From Histidinibacterium aquaticum (lineage in GTDB: Bacteria > Pseudomonadota > Alphaproteobacteria > Rhodobacterales > Rhodobacteraceae): DNA of 64,000 bases. The notes under the pieces were generated by a model that worked only from the letters and a program-made list of their open reading frames with translations, was not told the origin of the DNA and made no database searches. The position numbers and the translations under genes are program-made. Shown one piece after another: positions 8,880-17,330 of the stretch (position 1 is the first letter of the stretch; each line of letters opens with the position of its first letter). Where the stretch lies: assembly GCF_008710275.1 (NCBI RefSeq), contig NZ_VYQE01000006.1, positions 1 to 64,000 of the forward strand, read 5' to 3'.

Positions 8880-8912
8880 GGGGCGGCCGTTGCCGGTGAC
8901 GCCGGCCGCCCC
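8880..8912 (-). promoter_or_regulatory. Hairpin after the binding-protein gene
   Basis: GGGGCGGCCG (8880-8889) pairs perfectly with CGGCCGCCCC (8903-8912), just downstream of the solute-binding protein stop on the minus strand. No T-run follows. Such elements commonly protect the upstream message or partly terminate, giving an excess of binding protein over permease. Confidence 0.6.
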
Positions 8913-8927
8913 TGAACGGGTCCGTGA

Positions 8928-10271
8928 TCAGTCCTCGCGGATCGAGTCGAACTGCGGCTGCCACTCGTCGGCCACGGCCATGGGATCCATGTCCGGATTG
9001 GCGACGGCGAACTCGTTCAGCCGTTCCATGAGATCCTCGGCTTCGGGGAAGTCGAGATCGACAGGGAACACGCCCATGTTGCTGAAAGCCTCGACATTGT
9101 CCTCGTCCCAGATCGGCAGCCACTGGTTGAGGGAGTCGGGATCAGCGAGCACGGCATCGGTCCGGTGAGGGTCGGCACCTTCCAGCATGAGATAGAGCGC
9201 TACGTCGGGGTCCATCAGGAACCGGAACACGAGTCCGGCTTCATCCTTGGCACCCCGCTCCACGGCGTCCGCCGTAATGAAGAACGTCCGCGCCGGCGCG
9301 ACGATCACGCCGTCCTCGCTTTCGCCGCTGCGGCTCGTCGGCATGGGCACGAGGTTGAAGTTCGTGTCCGGCTCCAGCCCGGCATCCTGTGCACCCACGG
9401 AGGTCGGCGCGGAGTCGAGCATCATGCCGATATTGGAAGCCACGAAGCCGCCGCGCATGTTGTCGTCGTTCCAGGCGACAGCCTCGGGGCTGATCAGTTC
9501 TTCGCGGGAGAGAGTCTGGACGAAGTCGATCCAGTACTGGCCGCCCTCCCCGCGCAGGTCGGGGATCGAGCCGTCGAACTCCACGCCCATCGCGGACATG
9601 GACGAATAAAGATGGTTGGCTCCGTTTCCTCGCTGGGCCCACCAGCCGAACGGCACGACGTCCGGCTGAACCTCCTTGATGGCCCGGGCGTATTCCAGAA
9701 CGTCGTCCCAGGTCTCGGGCGGTTCCGTGATACCGGCCTCCTCCAGCCAGTCTGTCCGGAAGAAGACCTCTTCCATCGACGCGGTGTTGGCCATGCCGAT
9801 CAGCTCGTCGTTCCACATGGCGTCGTTCCACGTGGCCTCGTAGATCTGGCCGAACCCCTCGGGATCCTCTTCCTGCCAGGTGTCCACGATGTCCTGCACG
9901 GGCGCGACCACCCCGGCCTCCGCAACCACCGGCCGTAGGAACCCGTCGAGGTGCACCACGTCAGGCAGCTCGAGGCCCGCGTCACGCATCCGGATCAACT
10001 GCTGGAAAAGGTTGTCGCTCGGCTGCACGTCGACCGAAAGCGTGATGCCCGTCTCCTGCTCAAACCTGTCCAGCTGCTCGCGGGACGGCACCGTATACTC
10101 ACGGGCGAACCAAACGGAGAGCTCGGTGACCTCCTCGTCCTGCGCCTGCGCAGGGCCCGGAAGACCGGCCCCCATCACGGCCGCCATCGCTACCGCTAGC
10201 GCCGCGCTGCAGCGTGGTATTTTGCTGCAGACGCGAGCATCCGCGAATTCATGGGTCTTGGTGTTCAGCAT
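8928..10271 (-). CDS. Periplasmic solute-binding protein of the CUT1 ABC importer
   Basis: A 447-residue extracellular solute-binding protein (family 1). The N-terminus has a long Sec signal peptide with cleavage near GPAQAQ/DEE. The mature part shows the family pattern: AREYTVPSREQLDRFEQETGI, DVVHLDG, GMANTASMEEVFFRTDWLEEAGI and PPETWDDVLEYA. It captures the substrate in the periplasm for the two downstream permeases. The start at 10271 is supported by GGGAGGAG immediately upstream; the upstream in-frame ATG at 10334 would overlap the promoter. It is the first gene of the minus-strand operon and faces the divergent aldehyde dehydrogenase operon. Confidence 0.85.
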   Translation of the reverse strand: MLNTKTHEFADARVCSKIPRCSAALAVAMAAVMGAGLPGPAQAQDEEVTELSVWFAREYTVPSREQLDRFEQETGITLSVDVQPSDNLFQQLIRMRDAGLELPDVVHLDGFLRPVVAEAGVVAPVQDIVDTWQEEDPEGFGQIYEATWNDAMWNDELIGMANTASMEEVFFRTDWLEEAGITEPPETWDDVLEYARAIKEVQPDVVPFGWWAQRGNGANHLYSSMSAMGVEFDGSIPDLRGEGGQYWIDFVQTLSREELISPEAVAWNDDNMRGGFVASNIGMMLDSAPTSVGAQDAGLEPDTNFNLVPMPTSRSGESEDGVIVAPARTFFITADAVERGAKDEAGLVFRFLMDPDVALYLMLEGADPHRTDAVLADPDSLNQWLPIWDEDNVEAFSNMGVFPVDLDFPEAEDLMERLNEFAVANPDMDPMAVADEWQPQFDSIRED

Positions 10272-10331
10272 AGTCTCCTCCCTAGAAACGTAAGCCTCTG
10301 CGATGCCGTAAGCGCTCCTCCACGCCCCATA

Positions 10332-10370
10332 CATCTATAGACATCTTACTTGCGATTGGCGATGACGCAA
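10332..10370 (-). promoter_or_regulatory. Promoter with overlapping GntR-like operator for the importer operon
   Basis: On the minus strand TTGCGT (complement of 10365-10370), a 16-base spacer and TAAGAT (complement of 10343-10348) form a good sigma70-type promoter. At the expected start site lies TGTCTATAGAT (complement of 10333-10343). It matches seven of eight core positions of the HutC/GntR consensus GTMTAKAC and contains the palindrome TCTATAGA. A repressor there would block initiation; the GntR/UTRA gene at 14093 is the obvious candidate. Confidence 0.5.
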
Positions 10371-10408
10371 GGTACTGATTTGATCGATCCAAGAGGGATG
10401 GAAGAGCT

Positions 10409-11782
10409 TTGATAAACTCAATAAATCCGACCGACGGCGCCCAGATCGAAAGCTATGCGCCCCATACGTCCGACGACGTTGACGCGGCATTGAGCGGTGC
10501 TGTCGCGGCGCAGGCAGCCTGGCGGGAGGTCCCGGTCGAGGATCGCGTCAAGCTCCTGAGTTCCATGGCGAAAGAGCTGCGCAGCGGTCGCGATCGCTAT
10601 GCCGAACTGATCACGAAAGAGATGGGCAAACCGATCTCCGAATCGCGAGGAGAGGTCGAGAAATGCGCGGTCACCTGCGACTACTATGCCGAGATGGCGC
10701 CCGCCCTTCTGGCCTTCGAGCCCCTGCCCTCGAACGCTACCGAGTCCGGCGTCGTCTTCGATCCGCTGGGCGTCGTGCTGGCCATCATGCCGTGGAATTT
10801 TCCCTTCTGGCAGTTCTTCCGATTCGCGGCGCCGGCGCTGGCAGCTGGGAACGGTGCGATCCTGAAACACGCGGCAAACGTCCCCGGCTGCGCTTTGGCG
10901 ATCGAGGCGCTGATGAGGCGCGCAGGTTGCCCAGAGGGCCTGATGCGCAGCCTGCTGATCAGCTCGCGCGAGGTCGCGCCGATCATCGCCGACGACCGGA
11001 TCGCGGCGGTCACTCTGACCGGTTCGACGGAGGTTGGGCAGATCGTTGCGAGCCAGGCGGGCGCAGCACTCAAAAAGCAGGTGCTCGAGCTTGGCGGATC
11101 CGATCCGTTCATCGTTCTGGCCGACGCTGACCTCGAGGCCGCGGCGGAAACCGCCGTCAAATCCCGCTTCATCAACGCCGGGCAGTCCTGCGTGAACGCG
11201 AAACGCTTCATCGTCGAGGAGGCCGTGGCCGATCGCTTCGCCGAACTATTCCGCGACGGGATCGAGCGACTGAAGATCGGGGATCCGATGGATCCCGAGA
11301 CCCAGATCGGACCGATGGCGCGCGCCAACCTGCGCGACGAACTCCACGATCAGGTGCAGCGGTCGGTCAAGGCCGGCGCCAAGCTGATCATCGGTGGACG
11401 ACCCGTCGAGGGCAGCGGCTACTTCTACTCTCCGACCCTTTTCGACAAGGTGACGCAGGAGCATGCCGCTTTCCGCGAAGAGATGTTCGGCCCCGTAGCC
11501 TCTATCGTCCGGGCTCGCGATGCCGACCACGCCGTCGAACTGGCCAACGACAGCGAGTTTGGACTGGGCGCCACGATCTGGACTTCCGACGTGGAAAAAG
11601 CGCGACGGATGTCGCGGACCCTCGACGCGGGCGCGGTCTTCATCAACGGTCTCGTCGCATCGGACGCCCGGCTGCCCTTCGGCGGCATCAAGAAATCCGG
11701 CTATGGACGGGAGCTGGGGTCCTACGGCCTGCGCGAGTTCACCAACATCAAAACGATCTGGATCGGCCCTGCGAAGGGCTGA
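10409..11782 (+). CDS. gabD: NAD(P)-dependent aldehyde dehydrogenase, succinate-semialdehyde type
   Basis: A 457-residue aldehyde dehydrogenase resembling succinate-semialdehyde dehydrogenases (short GabD/Sad class). The active-site Glu227 lies in LELGGSDPF and the catalytic Cys261 in NAGQSCVNAKRF; the cofactor loop is LTGSTEVGQI. Such enzymes oxidise semialdehydes to acids for entry into the TCA cycle. Translation appears to start at TTG 10409, preceded by GGAAGAG. It is divergent from the importer operon and is followed by a cupin gene after 23 bases. It probably oxidises an aldehyde formed from the imported compound; succinate semialdehyde itself is only one possibility. Confidence 0.8.
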   Translation: MINSINPTDGAQIESYAPHTSDDVDAALSGAVAAQAAWREVPVEDRVKLLSSMAKELRSGRDRYAELITKEMGKPISESRGEVEKCAVTCDYYAEMAPALLAFEPLPSNATESGVVFDPLGVVLAIMPWNFPFWQFFRFAAPALAAGNGAILKHAANVPGCALAIEALMRRAGCPEGLMRSLLISSREVAPIIADDRIAAVTLTGSTEVGQIVASQAGAALKKQVLELGGSDPFIVLADADLEAAAETAVKSRFINAGQSCVNAKRFIVEEAVADRFAELFRDGIERLKIGDPMDPETQIGPMARANLRDELHDQVQRSVKAGAKLIIGGRPVEGSGYFYSPTLFDKVTQEHAAFREEMFGPVASIVRARDADHAVELANDSEFGLGATIWTSDVEKARRMSRTLDAGAVFINGLVASDARLPFGGIKKSGYGRELGSYGLREFTNIKTIWIGPAKG

Positions 11783-11805
11783 GATTTGGACTAGGAGGCG
11801 GAACA

Positions 11806-12213
11806 ATGGACGCTGCAATTCTGAAACCGGACGAACTTCCCGTGAACGACCGGGGCAACGGCGCCCGGACGATCCCTCTCGTGACCCGCAGCTGCGGCTC
11901 CAGCAGCGTGATCAACGGCATCACCGAGTTCGATCCCGACGCGAAGATCGGGGTTCACTACCACAACTGCGAGGAAAGCGTGATGATCCTCGAGGGCGAT
12001 GCCATCGCCGAGATCGACGGCACGCCCCACAAGCTGAAGGCTGGAGATACGACCTGGATCCCGGCCGGAGTGCCCCATCGGTTCATGAACGACGGCACCG
12101 GCAAGATGCGCATCTTTTGGACCTACGCCGATATCGATGCGACCCGCACGATGGTCGAGACCGGCGTGACCCAATCCATCGACCAGGAACACGCGACGGC
12201 CAAAAAGCTATGA
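11806..12213 (+). CDS. Single-domain cupin protein
   Basis: A 135-residue cupin. The first metal-binding motif reads GVHYHNCEESVMILEG (His-x-His and Glu) and the second AGVPHRF (His), so the usual 3-His/1-Glu site is intact. It could be a metal-dependent isomerase or dioxygenase or simply a ligand-binding protein; sequence alone does not decide. AGGAGG precedes the ATG at a normal distance. It lies between the aldehyde dehydrogenase gene and the ABM-fold gene, with which it overlaps by four bases (ATGA), indicating translational coupling. Confidence 0.8.
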   Translation: MDAAILKPDELPVNDRGNGARTIPLVTRSCGSSSVINGITEFDPDAKIGVHYHNCEESVMILEGDAIAEIDGTPHKLKAGDTTWIPAGVPHRFMNDGTGKMRIFWTYADIDATRTMVETGVTQSIDQEHATAKKL

Positions 12214-12500
12214 TCCGCGAAGTCGCGATCCTGACGATCGACCCGGCGCGGGCGACAGAGTTCGAGGGCGCAGTGGCCGAGGCCCGACCGTACTTCGAAA
12301 GCTCCGAGGACTGCCTGTTCTTCACGCTTGAGCGCGTGATCGAGACGCCGGGGAGCTATCGGCTCGTCGTCGGCTGGACCTCCGTCGAAGCGCACATAGA
12401 GAGATTCCGCGCGAGTGCAGAGTTCCAGAAGTGGCGTGACCTCGCAGGCCCCTTCTTCGTCGAGCCGCCGGTTGTAGTTCACACCGAGCAGGTGATCTGA
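12210..12500 (+). CDS. ABM-fold (dimeric ferredoxin-like) monooxygenase-like protein
   Basis: A 96-residue protein of the antibiotic biosynthesis monooxygenase type: an initial EVAILTIDP strand, central Y-x-L-V-V-GW strand with WTSVEAH, and a C-terminal F-x-x-W helix followed by VEPP...HTEQV. Such small homodimers oxidise quinol-like rings without cofactors or act as lyases. The start ATG overlaps the cupin stop. It ends nine bases before the convergent MFS gene. Its presence with a cupin and aldehyde dehydrogenase supports processing of a phenolic or keto compound, but its reaction is unknown. Confidence 0.7.
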   Translation: MIREVAILTIDPARATEFEGAVAEARPYFESSEDCLFFTLERVIETPGSYRLVVGWTSVEAHIERFRASAEFQKWRDLAGPFFVEPPVVVHTEQVI

Positions 12501-12509
12501 GGCTCAGGT

Positions 12510-13787
12510 TCAGGGCTGCTTGTCGATCGGCTCGGCTTGATGTTCGTGCAGGTTCAGTCGCCACAGCAGCGGCATCTTCCGCGCGATGACCACCGCCACC
12601 GCCACGGTGATCGTACCGCCGACCACCACGGCCCGAACCGGGCCGATGAGGGTCGCCATGGTGCCGCTTTGCATCGCGCCGAGTTCGTTCGACGAAGCTA
12701 CGAAGATCATCCGCACCGCCGCAATGCGCCCCCGCATGTGCTCTGGCGAGGCGACCCTCAGGATCGCGTGCCGGATGACCATGCTGAACCCGTCGCAGAT
12801 CCCCGCCAGGAACAGCATCGCCATCGAGAGCCAGAAGCTGGTCGAGAGGGCGAAGACCATCATCGACAGGCCGAAGCCGACAACGATCAGGTGCAGGGCG
12901 TGCCCTGCCCGGGCCGCCGGCATGGCGTAGATCGAGGTCACTGCGGCAACGAAAGTGCCCGCGGCGATGGCCGAACGGAGGAGGCCGAACCCGTCCGGAC
13001 CGGCCTCCAGAATATCGGTCGCGAAGATGGGCAAAAGCGCCGCCGCCCCGCCGAAGAAGACCGCGCAGAGATCGAGCAGCATCGAACCGAAGAGGACCTG
13101 ATTGCGCCAGACATAGGTCCAACCCTCCCGGATACGCTGCAGGGGCGGCAACCCGACCTCGACCTCGGGAACGGGCTTCTGCGCAATCCCCAGCGCCACG
13201 AGCAGCGTTGAGACGCCGAGAAGGATGGCCATCGCCCCGTAGGTCGGTCCAGCGCCAACCTGCGCCCAGAGGACGCCCATCAACACCGGCCCCGCCATGT
13301 CGGCCACCCTGCCCGCCGTGGCGACCATCGGCAGCGCCTTCAAGATATGGTGGCGCGGGATAATCTGCGCCTCGAGCCCGACGTTGGCGGGATTCTCGTA
13401 GGTGCGGATCGTGGCGGAGGCGAAGCCGCCCACGAGAAGAAGCCAGATCGTCTCTGCGCCGGCCGCCGAGACGACGGCAAGTGCCAGCGCCACGAAGCCC
13501 AGCGCTGCGAATGAGATCGTAACCAGACCGCGGCGAAGCCGCTTGTCGGCGACATCGCCGGCATGGAATGCCAGCGTCAGTGCCGGGATCACCTGGACGA
13601 AGCCGAGCAGCGCGAGGTCGAGCGGGTTCTCGCGGAGCTCGTAGACATGAAAGGCGAGCATCACCGTCAGGGATGTCGCGCAGAAGTGGAACAGCGAGTT
13701 GCCGACCAGGAACACCCGGAACTCCCGGTTGCCCAGCACCTCGGCGTTCGTCGGCGGCCTGCGTGGCGCCGCGGGCGCGTCGACCAT
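12510..13787 (-). CDS. MFS transporter, DHA3/EntS-like
   Basis: A 425-residue major facilitator with twelve hydrophobic segments and no signal peptide. The motif-A-like loop reads GDVADKRLRRGLV near residue 80. The N-terminus (NREFRVFLVGNSLFHF) and overall layout resemble the DHA3/enterobactin-exporter group of drug or siderophore exporters. It is convergent with the cupin/ABM operon and stands alone on the minus strand. Export of a toxic intermediate or an unrelated drug is equally possible. Confidence 0.75.
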   Translation of the reverse strand: MVDAPAAPRRPPTNAEVLGNREFRVFLVGNSLFHFCATSLTVMLAFHVYELRENPLDLALLGFVQVIPALTLAFHAGDVADKRLRRGLVTISFAALGFVALALAVVSAAGAETIWLLLVGGFASATIRTYENPANVGLEAQIIPRHHILKALPMVATAGRVADMAGPVLMGVLWAQVGAGPTYGAMAILLGVSTLLVALGIAQKPVPEVEVGLPPLQRIREGWTYVWRNQVLFGSMLLDLCAVFFGGAAALLPIFATDILEAGPDGFGLLRSAIAAGTFVAAVTSIYAMPAARAGHALHLIVVGFGLSMMVFALSTSFWLSMAMLFLAGICDGFSMVIRHAILRVASPEHMRGRIAAVRMIFVASSNELGAMQSGTMATLIGPVRAVVVGGTITVAVAVVIARKMPLLWRLNLHEHQAEPIDKQP

Positions 13788-14092
13788 CAGTGGACGCGGC
13801 CGCGCAACGGCTGCCCGGCGCCCGCCAAGTTGTACATCCGCATCCTGTCAGCCCCGCGCCAAGCGCCCCGAATTGCTTTCCGAAAAAGCCAGCAGTAAAT
13901 ACATATCAAGATGACTGGACCGGAGCAATTTCCCAGCAATCGCCACCAAAAGATACATCCGGCCGCAAGAGGCAACGACCGGGCGAAGTGCCTGCGACAC
14001 GCGACGCAGGCATAGTCGCCGCTGGCACCGGGCCCGAAACTCCGCTCGGCGTCCGGACGCACCTACGCCTATTCTTTAGGGTTTGAACCAAA
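13788..14092. other. 305-base intergenic region between MFS and GntR genes
   Basis: Divergent promoter region. Its middle (about 13870-13960) is noticeably richer in A and T than its surroundings, as expected for promoters. I see no convincing open frame, RNA gene or strong inverted repeat, and no copy of the GTCTATAG-type site found at 10333. Confidence 0.4.
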
Positions 14093-14905
14093 ATGACACA
14101 GGAAGAGACAGCGCTGACGCTGCCGCCGCTGCGCCATGAGACGCCCACACCGCTCTGGCTTCAACTCAAGCACGCGCTGAGAGACCACATCACTTTCCAC
14201 TTGTCGCCCGGCGCACGAATTCCCTCGGAATCCGCGCTCTGCCGGTACTACGGACTGTCGCGCATGACTGTCCGGCAGGCGATCACCGCACTCGTCAACG
14301 AAGGGTTGCTCGGCCGCCACCAGGGCCGAGGAACCTTCGTGATGCCGAGCAGGATGTCGATCCCGCCCCGCAGCCAGGCTCATTTCCTCGACGACGGTTT
14401 CGAGGCCACCGACGACCTCACGATGCAGATCGACGAAACCGCGCTGGAGCCGCCGCCTCGCTGGATCCGCGAGAGGCTCGGCATGGGTGCCATCGAGCGC
14501 GCTCACAAGATCCGCCTGAACCTCGCAGCCGATGCCGACGTCCTTGCGTCGCGCACCATGTACATCCCCGAACACGTCGCCCCGAGCCTTCCGGCACTGG
14601 ACCTCAAGACCCCGGTGCATCGTATTCTCGAGGAGAGCTACGGCCTCCAACCGGCAATGGCCGACGAGACCATGCGCCTCATCCGGGCCGACCAGCTCCG
14701 CGCCGACATGCTTCGCACCGAGCCCGGCAAGCCGCTGATCCTCGTCGAGCGCGTGGTCTTTCTGGCGGGCGGCGAACCTGTCGAATACGCCCGAACCTAT
14801 TATCAGGCCGAGCGATACCGTTTCGAGCACAAGCTGGTTCGCCCCGATGCGGCGGATGCCGGTGAGCCGGAATTCGGCGAACGCAGGCACCTGGTGGGGG
14901 GCTGA
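14093..14905 (+). CDS. GntR family (HutC/UTRA) transcriptional regulator
   Basis: A 270-residue regulator. Residues about 18-83 form the winged helix (PLWLQLKHALRD, IPSESALCRYYGLSRMTVRQA, GRGTFV), and about 100-250 the UTRA ligand domain with the typical ending PVEYARTYYQAERYRF. Such proteins repress catabolic or transport operons and release DNA on binding a small effector. It is separated from the importer operon by the dehydrogenase operon and MFS gene but is the only regulator encoded near them. A matching half-palindrome overlaps the importer promoter. It could alternatively control the downstream osmolyte importer. Confidence 0.8.
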   Translation: MTQEETALTLPPLRHETPTPLWLQLKHALRDHITFHLSPGARIPSESALCRYYGLSRMTVRQAITALVNEGLLGRHQGRGTFVMPSRMSIPPRSQAHFLDDGFEATDDLTMQIDETALEPPPRWIRERLGMGAIERAHKIRLNLAADADVLASRTMYIPEHVAPSLPALDLKTPVHRILEESYGLQPAMADETMRLIRADQLRADMLRTEPGKPLILVERVVFLAGGEPVEYARTYYQAERYRFEHKLVRPDAADAGEPEFGERRHLVGG

Positions 14906-15240
14906 ACGGGCGACCGGCTTCGGCAAGACCTCGAAAGACGCGGGATCGGCGACGGCCAAGAGCTGACGTTGAAGGTCAGCGGAGAAGGTGGCCGCTTTCG
15001 GCCCTTGGTACCACATGGCTCACGCATGCGGCGACCGTCCGCTTCTCGAACGTAGAATGTCGAGCCGCTCGATAATGGCTCTCCCCTACGCCAAGCTCTG
15101 AGCCTGTGAGATCCCATCTCCAGCTCCGATCGACCACCACCGGCCCGGACGGACTTGGCGGGTGGTCATACTCTCCTACGTTCCCCGACGAGCCTGCGCC
15201 GCGAGGCGTTAAATTCTCGAAGGCAAGAAACGGACCCCCC
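14906..15240. other. 335-base intergenic region before the osmolyte importer
   Basis: No gene is supported. A short hairpin (GGCCG-CTTT-CGGCC, 14990-15003) may weakly terminate the GntR transcript, though no T-run follows. The rest should hold the promoter for the importer operon, but I could not pick a convincing -35/-10 pair. Confidence 0.35.
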
Positions 15241-16146
15241 ATGAAGAAGCACATGATAGTCGCCGCCGCCCTGTTCGGCGCACACACGACAGCCGCCCAG
15301 GCGGAGATTGTCGTATCCTCCAAGATCGACACCGAGGGCGGCCTCCTGGGCAACATGATCGCGCTCGCGCTCGAAGATGCGGGTCTGCCGGTGGAGCGCC
15401 GTCTGCAACTCGGCGGCACGCAGGTCGTCCGCGAGGCGCTCCTTGCCGGGCAGATCGACATCTATCCGGAGTACACGGGAAATGCGGCCTTCTTCTTCAA
15501 CGAGGCCGAAAGCGACGTATGGAACGATGCCGAAGCGGCACATGACCGCGCGGCCGAGCTGGATGCCGAGGCGAACGATATCACCTGGCTCGAAAGCGCG
15601 CCGGCCAACAACACCTGGGCCATCGCCGTCACCGGCCCCGTGGCCGAGGAGAACGACCTGTCCACGATGACCGATTTCGGCGAGTGGGTGTCGGGCGGCG
15701 GCGAGATCAAGCTGGCTGCCTCGACCGAGTTCGTGTCCTCCCCCGCCGTCCTTCCGGCGATGCAGGAGACCTACGGCTTCGAGCTGACCGAGGACCAGAC
15801 GGTGATCCTCTCGGGCGGGGACACCGCCGCCACGATCCAGGCGGCCGCGCGCGGCACCTCGGGCGTAAACGCGGCCATGGTCTATGGCACCGATGGCGGG
15901 GTCGGCGCGACGGGCCTCGTGGTGATGGAGGACGACCAGGGCGTGCAGCCGGTCTACGAGCCGACGCCGATCGTCCGCGCCGAGGTGCTGGAAGAGTATC
16001 CGTCCATCCCCGAGGTGCTGAACCCGATCTTCGCCGAGCTGGACATGGCGACGCTTCAGCAGCTCAACGGCCGCATTCAGGTCGGAGGCGAACCGGCCGA
16101 GGCCGTGGCGCGAGAGTACCTCACCGAGGCCGGAGTGATAGACTGA
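15241..16146 (+). CDS. osmF: Osmoprotectant ABC importer substrate-binding protein (OsmF/YehZ-like)
   Basis: A 301-residue periplasmic protein with a short Sec signal (cleavage about AQA/EIVV) and the OpuAC/OsmF pattern: SSKIDTEGGLLGNMIALALE near the mature start, GQIDIYPEYTGNA, and a PAVLPAMQETYGFEL segment. Relatives bind glycine betaine, choline or other compatible solutes, often with low affinity. ATG 15241 is chosen because it starts a proper signal peptide; longer upstream frames do not. The stop is followed two bases later by the permease start. It heads a four-gene operon. Confidence 0.85.
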   Translation: MKKHMIVAAALFGAHTTAAQAEIVVSSKIDTEGGLLGNMIALALEDAGLPVERRLQLGGTQVVREALLAGQIDIYPEYTGNAAFFFNEAESDVWNDAEAAHDRAAELDAEANDITWLESAPANNTWAIAVTGPVAEENDLSTMTDFGEWVSGGGEIKLAASTEFVSSPAVLPAMQETYGFELTEDQTVILSGGDTAATIQAAARGTSGVNAAMVYGTDGGVGATGLVVMEDDQGVQPVYEPTPIVRAEVLEEYPSIPEVLNPIFAELDMATLQQLNGRIQVGGEPAEAVAREYLTEAGVID

Positions 16147-16148
16147 GT

Positions 16149-17330
16149 GTGCAGACGATAGCGACCGGGGATGCGCGGCACCGCGTATCCCCACCCGGCC
16201 TGCTCTTCGCCGCACTCGGACTGGCCGCTCTGTTCGGCCCGTTCATGACGCTCGCCGCCAATCGAATCGTAGCGGGCGAAGGCGTTTCCATCTGGGCGGT
16301 CGCCCCCCCTTCCCTCACCCTGCCCGGAGTCGTGGCAGTCTTGCTCGGACTGGTGCTGGGCCTTCCCGCAGTCTGGCCGCGTCTCCGGCTCCTGGGGGCG
16401 GTTCTCGGCCTCGGAGGGCTGCTGTGGCTGCTGGCCCAAGGGGCGCCGGCGATGCTCGAAGACGGGGGAGACTACGCCCGGGTTTCGCCCGCCATCGGCT
16501 TCTGGTGTCTGCTGACGATCCTCATGCTCTTGATGGCGGATGCGCTGGCGCAGCTGGCGCCTGGCCCCCTCATGCGCGGCGCGCTGCTGGCGGCGGTGCT
16601 GGGCGCTTTGGCGTTGATCCTCTGGTCTGGGGCGCTTTCGCCACTGTCAGTCATGCAGGAATACTCCAGCCGGAGGTCCGCATTCATCGACGCGACCGCG
16701 CGTCATTTGCAGCTCGCCTTCGGCTCCCTCGCGACAGCAGCGGTCATTGGCTTTCCAATCGGGATCCTGTGCCACCGCGACCAGAGGCTGCGCGGCACCA
16801 CCCTGCCCGCTCTGAGCTTTCTTCAGACGATCCCGTCTCTGGCCATGTTCGGCATCATGATCCCGATCCTTGGCTGGATCGGCGACACCGTTCCCGGTGC
16901 ACAGGCAATCGGCATCGCCGGCATCGGGTTCGCACCCGCGTTCCTGGCGCTCGTCCTCTATTCGTTGCTGCCCGTCGTCGCCAATACCGTGACCGGCCTT
17001 GCCGCCGCTCCGCCCACGGCGATCGAAGCCGCGCGCGGAATGGGCATGACGCCCGGCCAGCGCCTCCTACGGGTGGAGCTCCCGCTGGGCATGCCGGTCA
17101 TCCTGACCGGCCTGCGCATCGTGCTGGTGCAGAACATCGGCCTGGCCGTTATCGCCGGGCTGATCGGCGGCGGTGGCTACGGCACCTTCGTCTTCCAAGG
17201 CCTGAACCAAACCGCGACCGACCTGATCCTTCTGGGCGCCCTGCCGACCGTCGCCCTGGCGCTCGTCTCCGCCATCGTAATGGACATCCTGGTGGAACTG
17301 ACCCGCCCGAAAGCCACGAGGACCGCATGA
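16149..17330 (+). CDS. osmY-like: Osmoprotectant ABC importer permease (YehY-like, long form)
   Basis: A 393-residue permease. It has an extended N-terminal half of about five hydrophobic segments, followed by a BPD permease domain containing the GIGFAPAFLALVLYSLLP core and the EAA-type loop IEAARGMGMTPGQRLLRVELP. The long N-terminal membrane extension is characteristic of YehY of the OsmU (YehZYXW) system. The start is a GTG at 16149, two bases after the binding-protein stop. It overlaps the ATPase gene by four bases (ATGA), consistent with one translationally coupled operon. Confidence 0.8.
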   Translation: MQTIATGDARHRVSPPGLLFAALGLAALFGPFMTLAANRIVAGEGVSIWAVAPPSLTLPGVVAVLLGLVLGLPAVWPRLRLLGAVLGLGGLLWLLAQGAPAMLEDGGDYARVSPAIGFWCLLTILMLLMADALAQLAPGPLMRGALLAAVLGALALILWSGALSPLSVMQEYSSRRSAFIDATARHLQLAFGSLATAAVIGFPIGILCHRDQRLRGTTLPALSFLQTIPSLAMFGIMIPILGWIGDTVPGAQAIGIAGIGFAPAFLALVLYSLLPVVANTVTGLAAAPPTAIEAARGMGMTPGQRLLRVELPLGMPVILTGLRIVLVQNIGLAVIAGLIGGGGYGTFVFQGLNQTATDLILLGALPTVALALVSAIVMDILVELTRPKATRTA

